Below are positions 12,542 through 30,336 of a stretch of DNA of 64,000 nucleotides, one piece after another (within the stretch, counting starts at the first letter, position 1; each line of letters starts with the position of its first letter). The notes beneath the pieces were generated by a model. The model was not told where the DNA came from. It saw only the letters and a list, made by a program, of their open reading frames with translations, and made no database searches. A program made the translations under genes and the position numbers. Source of the DNA: Heterobilharzia americana (Eukaryota > Platyhelminthes > Trematoda > Strigeidida > Schistosomatidae); assembly GCA_944470555.2 (NCBI GenBank), contig OX104127.1:132309113-132373112 (forward strand). Direction: 5' to 3'.

Positions 12542-12945
12542 GTGAATTTTTCGGTGCGTCTGCTTTCAATGGTTTTTGAATGAGTCTGCTGAATTTTCTT
12601 TTTTTTTTCCTTCCGTTTATTTCCCTAGAGCTTCCTGATTGCCTTTGATGTTCACTCAGACTCCAGGTACTGTTTTGACTTTTTTGTTTCATAGACTGTT
12701 GCCTTGCGTTCTACGCTGCTTTTGCTGACATTTTATGATGTGATAGACAGACACTAGGGACGCACATTGCACACTCCAGACTGTGTTTTCATGTTCGTAC
12801 CTGTTCAACTGACTTAACACTTCTCCCTGAAACTTTATGCATTAGTCAGCGCTACCAAGATGGTGATATCACGACACACATTCCCCGCTGCCAGGTCAAT
12901 TTTGGCCGAACTTCTGAAACCTCTTCACATTGTATTCTTCCGTGC

Positions 12946-13152
12946 TCACGTTTGACAGTCAAATAACAGAGTAGAGGAAATCCGGTTGTGACGAGGCGAA
13001 AAATGTCGTGTGCTGACGGTGATCAACGAAGCCTTTCTCGTATGAGCACAAATCTTGTCAGTCCCTGAGGTATCAAAACTCATGCAACTCTCTAGGTGAG
13101 TGAAGTGATTGACGCGTTCAACCACTCCGCCCATTACTTTTAGACAGGACAC
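12946..13152 (-). pseudogene. CR1-like reverse transcriptase fragment
   Basis: The translation contains GGVVERVNHFTHLESC and THRKASL-like remnants, matching the region after the palm of schistosome CR1-like retrotransposons (VVE-V-FTYLGS, then IN-RI-KAR). The reading frame is interrupted and nothing else of the element is recognisable around it. A related fragment occurs at 19.57 kb on the other strand. Confidence 0.55.
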
Positions 13153-14609
13153 TGTTGCAGTTCAATCCTAGAACACCGAAACTAGGTTAGCATGGAGGGT
13201 AAGAAGAAGTTTATCCGCTAGCCTCTGACACCGGCAGCTTACTTGATAATCCACAAAATACCGTTACATAAAGCCCGGTTTTTCGAATCTGGTGCCTTCG
13301 GCAAGGTGGTCTAATTCATCGGATGGACTTATCCACTGACCCAAGAGGAGAGATATTCCACTCCGGTGAACTCAAAAATCTGGATGCTGAGTGCCTAAAC
13401 CCCCTACCCTTCCCCGTTTGTACAACAGCAAATGAGAATGTTTTGTTACTTTGAAATTTTTTGGCCACGATTGAAACAAGGATTGTTTGCCTCCACACAT
13501 TACCGTGTTCCTTGAATTTCCCTAGACCCACTTTGTCCCACTTCCGATCACAGCCTCAAGGATCCGTATACGAGCAACACATTCCCTGTGTCTGTGTTCA
13601 GGTTCAGGGATTCGGTCTTATCAATGTGAAATTAATAACTGAGACATTGGTGAAAATCCGGTCATGAATTCAGCCTATCACTTACGGGTGGTCGTGTGCG
13701 CGCAAGAAGCCGCGGTGAGAAAATAGTTCCGAGCACCAACGCTGCTACATGCGTTTTGAATCGGCATAGATACACACGGCGAGGTTGTTATGCATGGAAG
13801 GAGTCGACCATCATCTGAAGCGCCGCACAGAACAGTGTATGAAAATCAATTGTTTTAGGGTTGTGCCTAAGTCCTGTAACGTAATTTTCGAATTTCCATG
13901 GCGGCGATCTCAAGACCAAGAGAACTTGGGAAGGAGGATGTGTGGCGCTTCGTCTTCAAAAACGAGCTTTAGCCTACAGAAACCACATTTCTGCCCCGTA
14001 TGGTTAGAACGACATGATGCGGACCGCATGAGCAGTCGAACTAGTGCGGATAAGTCTAGGAGTCTGGTGTCAGGCAGGTGGGCAGGTTTACAATAAAAAC
14101 AAACAAAGTTCATCAATGTGAAAGCAAGAGTGCACAAGTGCAAAAGGGAAGGGGTTGTCTTCGTGCGAATCTGACAGACACAGAGGTCAATCACTATTTC
14201 TTGTATTCACGAAGTACTTAGGAATGTGGGACCGAGAGTGTGGACAAAGCGGTAGCCAGGCGGGAGTTGTACACTTGATAGGCCGCATCAGAATACCGAT
14301 ATGCCCCGGCCATCTGGTTAGAGGGTTGCGTACGTGCGACACAGCGTGCCCAATGCCAGGGATACTCGGCTGCGCGTTTTTGGTCGGGACAGTTCATCAA
14401 GGCTATCATGATCAACATCGATGTCAAGTCTCGTTGGACCATAGCCCATTTTGAGAAGACCGTTTGCCACTTTACACGCATGTGCCACTCAAATCTGCAG
14501 CTTACCCGTGTGTAAGAACTCAAGTCAGAGGGCATGTCAAGACACATGTTTGGATATTTTTCTATCCTACAGGGAAGCGATCTGTTTTTTCTTACGAGTC
14601 AGGGCAAGT
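13153..14609. other. No gene recognised
   Basis: Overlapping short ORFs are present on both strands (for example 13785-14096 plus, 13910-14194 minus, 14218-14547 minus). None has a recognisable domain, a signal sequence or consistent splice sites. Confidence 0.3.
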
Positions 14610-14780
14610 ATGAAAACATGTTTCGTTTTCCTGACTCTATTTATTTTTGTTATTAATCTTGGAGATGTAAATTGCAGTAAGCACAAGCCCATCGTGAAAT
14701 CGCGGTGGTCAGCTAATTGGCACCAGCGCCCTGAAAAGGTCACGAAGATTACAGCACCTACTGACACGCCACCAGATTAG
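14610..14780 (+). CDS. Candidate small secreted protein or signal-peptide exon
   Basis: The 56-residue ORF from the ATG at 14610 begins with a textbook signal peptide: MKTC, the hydrophobic core FVFLTLFIFVI, then NLGDVNC. The rest is short, basic and Pro/Thr-rich (PTDTPPD). A good donor (GTAAGC) lies at 14677, right after the signal peptide, so this could instead be the first exon of a spliced secreted protein. Signal peptide exons followed by tiny exons are typical of schistosome micro-exon genes, but no micro-exons were identified here. The family is unknown. Confidence 0.35.
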   Translation: MKTCFVFLTLFIFVINLGDVNCSKHKPIVKSRWSANWHQRPEKVTKITAPTDTPPD

Positions 14781-16490
14781 ATAGATGTATCGAGATGTTT
14801 TGAATACTTATTTACTTCAAACCCAGTGGTATTTCGGTCCCAAGGAAGCGTACGACATAGAAGGGTACACGGCTCCGGAGACCGTCTTGATACGGTGCTC
14901 AAAAGGCCAGTTTCTTGGGCTGTCAGCTCTTTTGATCCCTTTAGGTGTGCTGCATCTAATTCACTTGACATTCTTTTAGTTTGGCGGTCATTTTACTTTG
15001 TTAGGTGCTGACGACGTTTCGATTCATTCAAGGTTTCAGACTTTCAGAAGTAGTATTCACCCTAAAAGTTGCATCGTTTTCACGCCATAGGTGCTTATTG
15101 GCCAAAGCCCGAGATTTCCTAGTTGCTCGGGCTTCATGAAGAAGCCATGAAATAAACCCTGTTCATCATATTCAGTATTTCGACTCTATTCCAATTTTTT
15201 AATTCTAATTTTAGTTCTAGCAACACCGTCAATGCACCCTGAGAATGGATGAAGAGATACTGTTCCCTGGTGTTTTGGTAAACTTCCTTATTTTCAAGGT
15301 TAAATTACAGAATCAAATTGGGAAATATTTAAGACTTATGAGCCGTGATATACATTATCTATATCCGTTTCTGTGAAAGTGAGCTTATCATGTTGCATTC
15401 ATAGATACATAGCTGCTTTGACCATTGCATTTAAAAGAATGCTGAATTATTTCCTTACCGCCTCTTCTAAGCCTCTGTTGTAAAACTTTAGTTTGCATAG
15501 TTCGAATTTACCAGTGCACGTAATTACAGAACTGTATGTTTCACCTGATGATCCCTGTGGGTAACAGATGCTCGGTGTTCCGTTGTGACTGATGAGGGCG
15601 AACATAAATGGTACTGGATACCTACGGATCATTGAATTATATTTTGTTTCTAGAAAATATTTATATTGGTCTTTAACTTGAGAAGCATCGGAGTCTGGAG
15701 CAAAATCACACGTTTACCGCTTTGACATTAAATTCATACAGTTTACTCAAGAAAATTGTTTCTTTGATTTCCTTTGGGGTAGCGACTGCGTCACTTGTGC
15801 ATATAGCCATACAGGAAAGCGCAACTCAGCTTTGCCTGAATTCTATAAGTTGATTTTTTTGAACTACAAAAAGGTTACTGCTATGCTGTCCTTGCACTGG
15901 CTTAGACAAGCTAAAGTTTCGAGAAGAAAAGGTAGATGCTAAATAAATACTGGGCGACCAACTCACCCAGTGGAAGGAGATACTCTGTGAAGCCCACGTA
16001 TTTCGTATGCAAACAGACTCAGTTGAACGCAATGAATCTACTGCAAAATTAATTCAATGAACCCCTCAATTTCCACACCTGTAAATTCAAAGGTACAAGC
16101 TGCTCGTAGTGGAGCCTTCAACTTCAAAACCAGAGCCGACCTATACAACTACATAAACACGTCGCATTCAGAACCCCCATTTCAGTTGACGGCTTGGCAG
16201 CCCCCATGTTAAACTGCCCCAAATTCCTTTGTGCATAGGCTGCATTAATGCTGTCACCAGTGCCAAGGATCAAGCTTCTGCTTCTGAGAACTAACTCTAC
16301 GGTAATGCAGTGAAAAAAATGGGTGCATTTCCTTTTCACCAGGATCATAAGCATCCCATGCTTCTAAGATGCCCAGAATCTCCGACCCACTGATTGTTCC
16401 TTATTAGTTACACTGATTGGTCACTAGAATGATAAAAACTTCGTAATACCTAGCCTAATAGGCTGATCAAATTCCGACCATCACTTTGTT
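14781..16490. other. No gene recognised
   Basis: There are only short, unsupported ORFs on both strands (for example 15447-15632, 15826-16032 and 16124-16354, minus). No repeat family was identified. Confidence 0.3.
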
Positions 16491-16494
16491 AATC

Positions 16495-16650
16495 GGTGCC
16501 CGAATAGCTCGGTCGTAACATCTCTGAGTGCTGCACTGGATGGCGCGGATTCGAGTCCCGGGCAAGAAATCATTTCCATTGGGTTTATGAACACACCTCA
16601 CTGATGAGTGCCAACAAGCATCAACCTGGCTACAGGACTTCCAACTAGTT
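16495..16650 (+). mobile_element. tRNA-derived SINE with decayed hammerhead module
   Basis: The 5' part resembles a tRNA (GCCCGAATAGCTCGG as D-arm/A box; GATTCGAGTCCCGGGC as T-arm/B box). About 40 bases downstream is CTGATGAG (16601-16608), the first hammerhead core strand, followed by a stem-loop (GTGC ... GCAT). CAAC stands where GAAAC is expected. The same organisation is seen at 41605. The ribozyme is expected to be inactive. Confidence 0.6.
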
Positions 16651-19560
16651 GCCTCAATCCATTTAACATCTTACTTAACCCAGTTAACTTATTCAGAAAG
16701 CTTGAAGCATTGGTGCGAAGGATTTCAGTTTAAATCGGAACATTTTGTATCTCGACTGTAGTTGAAAGTGCCAAGATTCTATGTGAGGTACCAGCACAGA
16801 GAGGCCCACCTTCCTAAAGTTCATTTCCACCAATGATAAGATTGCATGAAATATTTCCTCTTCCTGGGCATGAAAATTCAAAGATTAGTAGTAAAATTAT
16901 GTAAAGAAGTTGCAAACCACTGTAATTTTGTTCGCATATCTGACCTTATTTACTTTTCTTCCCCAAACGTTTTGGTATTGGAACATTGCACAAAAGTTTG
17001 TTTTAGTTGGGGTGGAGTGAATTGCGACACTATTCTCATTATTATCGCGTGAATCGATTGTTGTGAATTATGTCTTATGACTATAGTGAGAATGATGTAG
17101 TAAACAGAGTAAGTAAACCCAACCCAAAGAACCTTTTGTAAAATCCTGCCTGTTGACATTTTCAACTACAGGAGAATGTGAGGAAATTGCAAGTATTCTG
17201 CCTTCTTACACAGCCCCTAAAACAACTAATTAGGATATATGTTGGACGCTAGTGTAAAGATTACATGATCACATGACCTTCCCCTTGTTGTTATTTATCT
17301 TACAAACATTTAAAGTCCTGGATTTCTGTACTTTGTGTAGTGTGACAGTTCTGTATCAAATTATTAGTTTGCCCTAAGCTTTTTAAGAACTACTTGGGAT
17401 ATTGGGTATCTGACTCAGTATGGGTTGCATTCAATTTATTTGTATTGTTCAAGAAGGTTGCCTGGTTTTCATATCTAAACACTATCTCTGTTGGCAATGG
17501 TAGCTTGTTGTGTGTTATTGTCGGTCTAAAACTGAGTTGTCAATTAAAAGAACATCTGAATTCCATTTTTTTTCATAAAGCATGTCATCCGTTCGAAGAT
17601 TTGATCCCATAGAATTTATTATTCGGAATCACAGCTTGCGAAGACCTCTATAGTCAGTTGAAGTAACTCATATTAAAAATTACTACTTGTGAAGCTAGTT
17701 TCAACTCGAGGAGTTTTCAGTCTGTATGTAGTTGCCATATTTAAGACAGACAACTTGAAGCCAGATACTTCTGATTAAGAAAGACGGCAAGTAGTGATCT
17801 TAACACCACACTTCATGCTTGGTAAATGTCCATGGACGTAAGCAAGGGTAATGGACTAGTGCAGAACTCCATACCAGAATGAAGGGATCTAAATGATCTT
17901 AGTGTCGAAATAACCAAGGAAGACAGCAGAGAGAACCAACAAAATAAACTCTACGGATCCAGTGCTTTTCAGTAATATAAACTTCAGTCATTAATGTAGT
18001 AGAATCTTCGATAAAAGGCTTGCACTTCATACGGTTCATATCTGTTACCTTAATATGATTGTTGGGTTTGGAGATCACTAGCTTGGCGAACTTACATGGC
18101 GGTAACATTTGTTTCTTCGATGCCCTATCCTGCCATAGATGTCTGTTGGGAATTGGTAAAATTGGTAAAGTTACCGTTATGTAAATTGATATGCTTTGAT
18201 AGGTTAAGTGCTACTCCTGGTTGTACGGCGCGTGACAGCAGTGAAGTGTTTCCCATGGTTGACGAACAGTCACTTCTAATCCTACCTTTTATATAGGGAG
18301 TATCGATCCCAAAAGTTGCACACCCCTATCATTTGGCTTCCGGTAATTGTCGTATGAGTCTTTGAGCTGAATTCAGCGCAAACTTTGAGGTCGATTTCCC
18401 ACAAAAGCCGTATGCGACAGGCCTCAAGCAAGTGTCCTGTTGAATGTGGCCAGCAAAACACTTCGCGTACCTTGCAGACTTCGAGGGTATGGGCAACTGG
18501 GAAGTACCAACTGCCCACATGCTTTCTGTAGTCTAGGAAAGGACATGCCGTAGATCACCAGTAAGAGACCTCGCCTTGGTGTTATTTGGTTTGATCTCAT
18601 ATAACTCCTGACCACTTATAAGGGTCGGTGGCGACTCGGTACTCACATCATTTCCCAGATGACTGTCACTGCAAATTCGCTGTCTTGGGACTCACCCTTT
18701 GAAGGGTAGGCAAATAGCTACCATAAGAAGCCATTGCCAAACGACCTCAGCAGCTAGTGCACTGATGTAAATCTAACTTATCAACAGTGTCAAGGGTATG
18801 AAACTACTTCACTTGTGGTGTTCAAAGGTCACATTTTTCAGTCTGTCAGCATAGGTTTATTTGTGTCAAATAAAATGCACTACTTGCATCAAATTAATGC
18901 CTGAAGTAGTGATAAGCAGTACATGTTGAACAATGTTTAACGTTTACGTTCTTCGCCATTTGAGGTATCAGCTCCCTGTAAACCATTATCTTCACCGCCT
19001 TTCCTTAACGTATTCTTGGAAAATGGTATTACCACTTAACTACTAGTGAGTTACAACCCGTAGGCTAGACAATTTGGGCAATCTATTCCACCAGTGTATC
19101 CAGCGCTCACGAACTCTCGAGTCCCCTTCTGGTTTTCTCCGATATACCGTTATTCAGCAAAACTAGCAACTTTTACTCAGTGATTCCTTTTTCTTCATCA
19201 CTAAGTAATCACTAACCGCCTGATAAGGCCGTAACTTATTTTCACACCCCACTTTGGCCAGCATTACCGGCAGTTCCTGACCGGGTTAGGCCAAAGATTG
19301 GCAAATTAAAATCGACTTCACAACTGCTTTTAACAGTTTCAGAATCACTGGACAGAAGGGTCAGGTTCTAAAAGATAGGGGAAGTTCTTATGCGATAGCT
19401 GAGTTGGGTTATGTCGTCAAATTGGAAGTGAAACCAAGGCTAATATAGGTGTTTAAGGTTCAGTTACAATCAGTAAATATGAAATGACGATTTCGGAACG
19501 TTTTGGGTGCACTTACCATCAAAGTGTAAGTTGTCGTTCTAGTATTAGCTTACATCGATG
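16651..19560. other. No gene recognised
   Basis: Short ORFs on both strands (16693-16881, 17394-17612, 17899-18108 and 18282-18615) have no recognisable domains. The 18.28-18.62 kb block is open in three minus-strand frames at once and may be a decayed repeat. Confidence 0.3.
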
Positions 19561-20885
19561 CCCTGTCTAACTTTGGTGGATGGAGTGGTTGAACGCGTTG
19601 ATCACTTCACTCACCTGTTGAGTTGTGATGGCTCAGTGACTCAAGGCTTCATTGACCTCCGCCAACATACCAATGAACCCGTTTGTGTACTGTTCGACTA
19701 AATGGATATGTAAGGACTAGACACTATCGGGAGAGTAGACGATGCTTATTCGTGATCTTTGCCTACGCACCCACTGACTGCAATTAGAATGATGCAAAGG
19801 ATGGATTTTATGGGTAGCTGTCAATTTTACTACGGAAAGCGGAACGTCCAAATGTAGTCTTAATGGCAGGCGAATTTAAGTAAGAACCCAAGTAGGAAAA
19901 CAGGTAATCGAAAATGTATCTTGAAGGTATTTACAGAATTCCACGCCTACGAACCGGCAACGGTGATTGTTTGTTGCAATTTCGTTCTGACAATTACTTG
20001 TTTCTGACCAACACTAACTTTTGGCATAAAGATAAACACTGTCTCACATGATGTCTCACAATGATGGACCTATAAGCCACAGCTGGAGAGGATCGGTGGA
20101 GGATTGCTGCTCTTCCTGGAGTTCCAGTTTGAACTTCAATCACGCGCTAGTACGCGGTCGTGTATGTCTGCATTTTACTGGTTACAGGAGGTGGAGCCCA
20201 TCTTTCCTTAACTGGTAGATAAGTACGCATTTTGAGAGCTAAGCATTTATCGTAACGTGAGAAGTGCTCGTTCTTAGGAAATCTGGAGTGATATTAAGAC
20301 TGCTGCAGGAACAGCGAAATACGCAATTGGTAACCGAAACTTGAAGGTTAGCAAATATCATTGGATTCCAGCGACGTCATCCGAACTGATTGATGCAAGA
20401 AGACTGATTCCAGCAGCTTCTGACAACGACAGAGAGCGAGAGCAACTCAAACGTAAGTTGACCAAGAATTCGTGTCGATCGCGAGGAGTGGTAGGTAGCG
20501 AAGGGGAGAAAGATGGAGAAGGCATGCGTTTGATGGAATCACTATGGGGGTAATGTTGAGTCAGGAAGGGTACTAGGCAAGCCAATTGGTGAGGTTGTTA
20601 ACCTTCATTGGTTAAGATGGCTTGGACATGTTACACATAACGAGTCACTCCCAACTTCGACGTGCCATGCTTGGAGAAGTTAGATTTGGTTGGGAGAGGG
20701 TTTGGGGTGTCCAGACCAAGACGTGACACCAGTCGATGAAGTCTCCTACCGTTGGTCTGAGTTACGTAGGGCGGTGCAGACTGTCTGGTTGGAGTCCTCG
20801 AGACGAAGGGAATGAGTGGTTAAGTACTCTTGGTGACATGGCCGGAAACCGGTGACAGTGACATAGGTGTATTCACCTCTTGACA
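19561..20885 (+). pseudogene. Scrambled CR1-like non-LTR retrotransposon relic
   Basis: Pieces of one element follow in an unusual order. First is a post-palm RT piece (VVERVDHFTHLLS, 19.58 kb). Next is an endonuclease piece (LLRKAERPNVVLMAGEF near 19.83 kb, then GDCLLQFRSDNYLFLTNTNF near 20.0 kb). Then comes the linker (IDARRLIPA, LKRKLTK, 20.34-20.46 kb), and last the 3' end (WLRWLGHVTH, RRAMLGEVRFGWER, 20.6-20.85 kb). Frames are broken throughout and the RT palm is missing. At least two truncated copies, or one rearranged and internally deleted copy, are needed to explain the order. Confidence 0.75.
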
Positions 20886-22650
20886 TTCTAAAGCTTGAAT
20901 ACTTAAACTAACCAATATCTTCAGATTGCTCTTTATCTAACACTAATATCACTTTTTTTAATCTAACTGTTCTTTATATACTACTGTGAAGTGTGGCAAC
21001 TTGAGCTGATCCACTTTGTGCGAGGTTCTACGTTGATTTTGTCAGTCAGCGTCAGCTACCTACTTGCACATTGAAATCACCTACTACAGCAGCCACATAT
21101 GAACGTTTGGCTCTCAATAGAGGGGTGGGTAGCTTTTGGTAAAACTCATCCATCACTTCATGTAACAACTGTTACTGAGTAAGCAGAAATTACAAAGGAA
21201 CGACGGGGAGTTTTTTCTATCGTTTTAATTCCTCACTGTGCCATTCATTCGAACAGAGCGTAAGTGATTGTAAGCTAGGGTCCGGGCGAATGCTGGGTTT
21301 TCTGCCTAGAGGCTCAATGCTACATCCCCAAGTCCTTGAGAACTAGCCATTGACTTTCCAGAAACTCGAAAGGTGAACTTAGTGAACTCACCATAATGAC
21401 CGGGTGAAGTTAAATAACCACATCCGGGTCTTTCTTGTGTCTCAGAAGCACAGCACACATTTATAGCTCGAAGCGCCCAAGTTTTGACCGGCGAATCTTG
21501 TTGGCCGATTTGATGGGTGGTGCAGACATTGGGAGCCCCAAAGTGTAGTTTGGAGCGCTGTTTCAGAAGACTAGATAAGCTGTTCTCACCTCGAATCGTC
21601 GTCAAAAGTTGACTTCCTGGCTGCCCACACCCCTGGTAGTCAGTTTCTTGTTGAGATACATGATAATGAAGTTGGGTCAGCAATACTGGTGCTAGACTGC
21701 AGAGCTCAAGAGACATCTGTCTGACGCCTAACGCGACATTTTTAAGAGTTTGGTACATAAGTTTTCTTGTCTTGAGTTCCACCAAAAAACCCATTATATC
21801 TGTACCGACAAACAACAGGTGTGCCGATTTCGGGACCGATCTTTCCTAACGTCGCTTCCGACTGAGAGGACAGCACCAGCATGGTGCTGCTGTTCATCTG
21901 TTGGAGACATCTCCCTGCTGTCTTGCAACATCCAGCCAGCAGTACGACTTCAACCTCGAACTCCCATCGTAATGTAAATATTCATATTATGCTGGTAAAT
22001 TCTTTTGTCTTACCACACTCCATTAGACGATTCTGTCATGGTGGGGCCTTAAAGAACAAGGAAAAGATTCCAGTCAGTAGTTTTCTGGGTCATTGTAACA
22101 TGCAAACGCGACTGCGTATTCAGAGTTCTACCTGAAGAGCTGCTGCGATCTTTGTTATGACCACGTTGCTTGTATCAAGCAGACATACTCTGGGAAATTT
22201 TTGTATTCCATAACGGTTTTCATGCTGATGCGGCTCGTTGGCTTACGGGCAAGGTTTTCAAGGTATGTGTCTCAGGCTCAAACTCATTCCACTTCATCCT
22301 GCCGAACCGGTTAGTTTAGTAAACTAGCACCATTATTGTTGCTCATAACCTATTACATTAGCCTGCACCAGTCTGAGTCATAATACACTGTCAAAGATTA
22401 ATTTTAATTGTTGCACAGGTGAAGTGAATTCTTATTTTGTCCGACTAAAGTAGTTCGGGAACTTCCTTATTACTAATGTTATCTTCCTGATGTTTTTATC
22501 GGAGTAGAATTAGCATGTAATAAGCTATTCGACTTAACGCCAGTATCCGTACTTATAACTTGTATTTTGTGCAAATTCCGTTACAAACAACGATTTGCAC
22601 TCATTTAGTACTGATTTAGTGCGTCTGTGGAAATCGTTTTAATTTTGTTG
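20886..22650. other. No gene recognised
   Basis: The longest ORF is 21306-21815 (minus, 169 residues). It has no recognisable domain and its opposite strand is also open. No mobile element was identified. Confidence 0.3.
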
Positions 22651-22654
22651 ATTA

Positions 22655-24175
22655 TTATTACATTATTTATTTGTCCCTTGGGTTCCTAGTGGAGCATAAA
22701 CTTCAGTAGCACGTCTCCAGTGCACTCTGTTTTCTGCAAACTTTTGAACCTGGTTCCACGACAGCCCAGAAGCTCTCATTTCTTCCTCGCATGGTCTCCT
22801 CCATTTCACCCTCGTCTCGGACGCCCAACTTGTCGCTTCCCATCTGGATTCCACTCGAGGGCCTGGCGCGAGATATCCCCGAATGGTCTTCTCAGTGCAT
22901 GCCCAATCTATCTCCACTTCCTTCTGCATATTTGTTGGGTGATAGGTTCTTGGTCAGTTCGTTGCCAGAGTTCCTTGTTGCTTAATCTTACTATTCTGGC
23001 CATCTGAGCTTCAGTAACAAGCCAGCGTAGGCAGTTGTTGATGAATGTCTGTAGTTTGTTGGAAATGCCTTTCGTAACGCGCCAAGTCTCTGAGCCACAC
23101 GGAAGCACTGACTTGACGTTGGCGTTGAAAATGCGGATCTTGTTCTTTCTGCTGAGTGCAGAAGATCTCCACACTGGTTTCAGGCTAATGAACGCCTGCC
23201 TTGCTTTTCCGGTTCTGGCTTTGACTTCCTCGTCCGTGCCGCCTGTAGTTGAAACGATGCTGCCTAGATAGGTGAAAGAGGCTACTTCCTTTCAGTTTCT
23301 CCCGTTCATCGTGATTGGTGTTTGTTGTTGTTGGTTGGGTATCTTCATCACCTCTGTCTTCTCCACGTTCACCTGAAGAAAGTCCCGTCTTCGCTGCCTC
23401 TTCTATCAACTTGTTAGTTTTCGCCTGTAGATCTTCAAGTTTGTGTGACATCATCAGCGAAATCCAAATCTTCTAGGTTCTTTTCTGCGGTCCAGCGTAT
23501 CCCACTCTTCTCGCTCCTCAGTTTGTTGCATGATCCAGTTCACTACAATGAGGAATATCATGGGTGATAGCAGGCAGCCTTATTTCACTCCTATCTTCAC
23601 TTCAAAAGCATGACTGAGCTTCCCATTGTGAATTAATTGGCATATGGAGTCTTCATATAGTTGTTGAATGAGATTGATAAAGGTCTGTGGTATTCCGTGG
23701 TGTTGAAGCAGTTTCCAAATTACTTCTCGGTTGGCGCTGTCAAAGGCCTTTTCAAAGTCGGTGAAGTTGAGGTAGAGAGTTGATCACCATTCTACGCTCT
23801 GTTCTATTCTATGGAAATGCGTAGTGTAGCGTTGCAATTTGATCCCCACATGATTCGTACTTCCTCAAGCCAGTCAGCCAGCCTGTTCCGGTCGTACTTT
23901 TGAATCCACCGCATCTTCTAGTCTCTCCAGGATGATGCAACTTCATATTTTGCTTGAGGTGGACAGGAGCATAATTCCTCGCCAGTTCTTGCAAACACTT
24001 ACGTCACCTTTCTTTGGGAGTTTGACAAGGTAGCCCTTCTTCCAATCAATCAACAGGTACCTTCCCTTCCTTCCAGACTTTCTGCAGTAGTGGTTTGAGC
24101 ATGTCCGCTGATGTCTCTGCGTCTGCTCTCAGTGCTTCTGGCGGGATTCCATCCGGTAATTTTGTTGGTTACTGC
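22655..24175 (-). pseudogene. RTE-type retrotransposon, 3' part, broken
   Basis: Read on the minus strand from 24175, the element gives [12 protein letters not shown] linker sequence, then RT fragments (VDFEKAF-like near 23.76 kb, VNWIMQQ-type near 23.53 kb), KIRIFNANVKSVLPCGSETW (23.1 kb) and the terminal QKFAENRVHWRRATE (22.7 kb). It ends at GGAACCCAAGGGACAAATAA, the usual RTE 3' end, with an A/T-rich tail. Frameshifts and stops break it. It lies directly upstream of the first DDX3 coding exon and points the other way, so it may sit in a 5' intron of that gene. Confidence 0.85.
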
Positions 24176-24256
24176 AAGTAAATGACTCTGATGAAATTAT
24201 TTTGCTTTTGTGATAGTTAACTGTATTTTCTTAATCCCATTTTTTCATTATTTCAG

Positions 24257-29497
<5,241 letters not shown>

Positions 29498-29894
29498 CGG
29501 TTGCAGTCATAACACAACATGCGATATGTAATAATTCTTTCGTTTTTATAATCGGACTCATTTTTTGACAATTTTTACATGAGCGGAAACTTGTTTTCAT
29601 AGTTTACTTTGAATTTCACGCCACTGAATAATTGCAGTTATTGCTTCTCTCTGAACCAGGTTGCTACGGTTCGTAGCAATCAGCAAATGTAATGTTTTGC
29701 ACTTTTGTGGGCATAATAGTGGCAGCTATTCCTTCACGGATATCACTTCTGATTTGCTGCCCTTTATTTTTCCTAAATCTGCATTTATTTCCGTTGAGGT
29801 GTGATTTCCCAGAGACCTCAGACAAGTTTAACCGCTTTTTGGTATTTGCATTAAGCTTGTGTTGATTAAAAAATTAGATCTTGAAGTTTGAATT

Positions 29895-29900
29895 TTTATT
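29895..29900 (-). terminator. Candidate polyadenylation signal of the photolyase gene
   Basis: AATAAA on the minus strand begins 12 bases after the photolyase stop codon (29912-29914). If used, the 3'UTR would be only about 30 bases and would end about 380 bases from the DDX3 stop codon. Confidence 0.35.
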
Positions 29901-29911
29901 TGTATAGACAA

Positions 29912-30336
29912 TTATTTTGGGTATCGTGCTACAAATGAAGGTATAGAAAATTTTCCTTGACACCCTTTATAGGTCATACATCTGATTTTTCCAAAAACTG
30001 GCCTCTCTGCCCAACCTTGGTCATGTACCCCGCATATTGACCACATGACGCCAACATATCCATTGGGATCTGCTCCATCCAAGGCGAAGTGGTCGTTGAG
30101 ATAGAACGCTAGCTTGAGGGCAGCTATCGGACCACCTTCATGCCACTCAAGAATTTTCTTCGCCCAGTACATTCGCAAAAACCCGTGAAGCTTTCCTGAT
30201 CGTACAAGCTGTCGCTGGGCCGCGTTCCACAGATCATCCTTGGTTTCAGCATTGGTCATAGTTTCTTCTCCATATGATGGGTTGCGCTTATCATTTGCAT
30301 GTTGAACTAGGGTGTTCTGAGCCCATTTCCATGCTC
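29912..30336 (-). CDS. PHR: Photolyase last exon
   Basis: The exon starts after AATACTAG, with two bases completing a Gly codon. It encodes [68 protein letters not shown] and [15 protein letters not shown], ending FVARYPK at the TAA (29912-29914). This is the flavin-binding C-terminal part, complete to the usual end. Confidence 0.95.

Noticed and set aside
21306..21815. 169-residue minus-strand ORF as a gene
   Set aside because: No domain, signal or splice context; the opposite strand is similarly open, as in nearby non-coding DNA.
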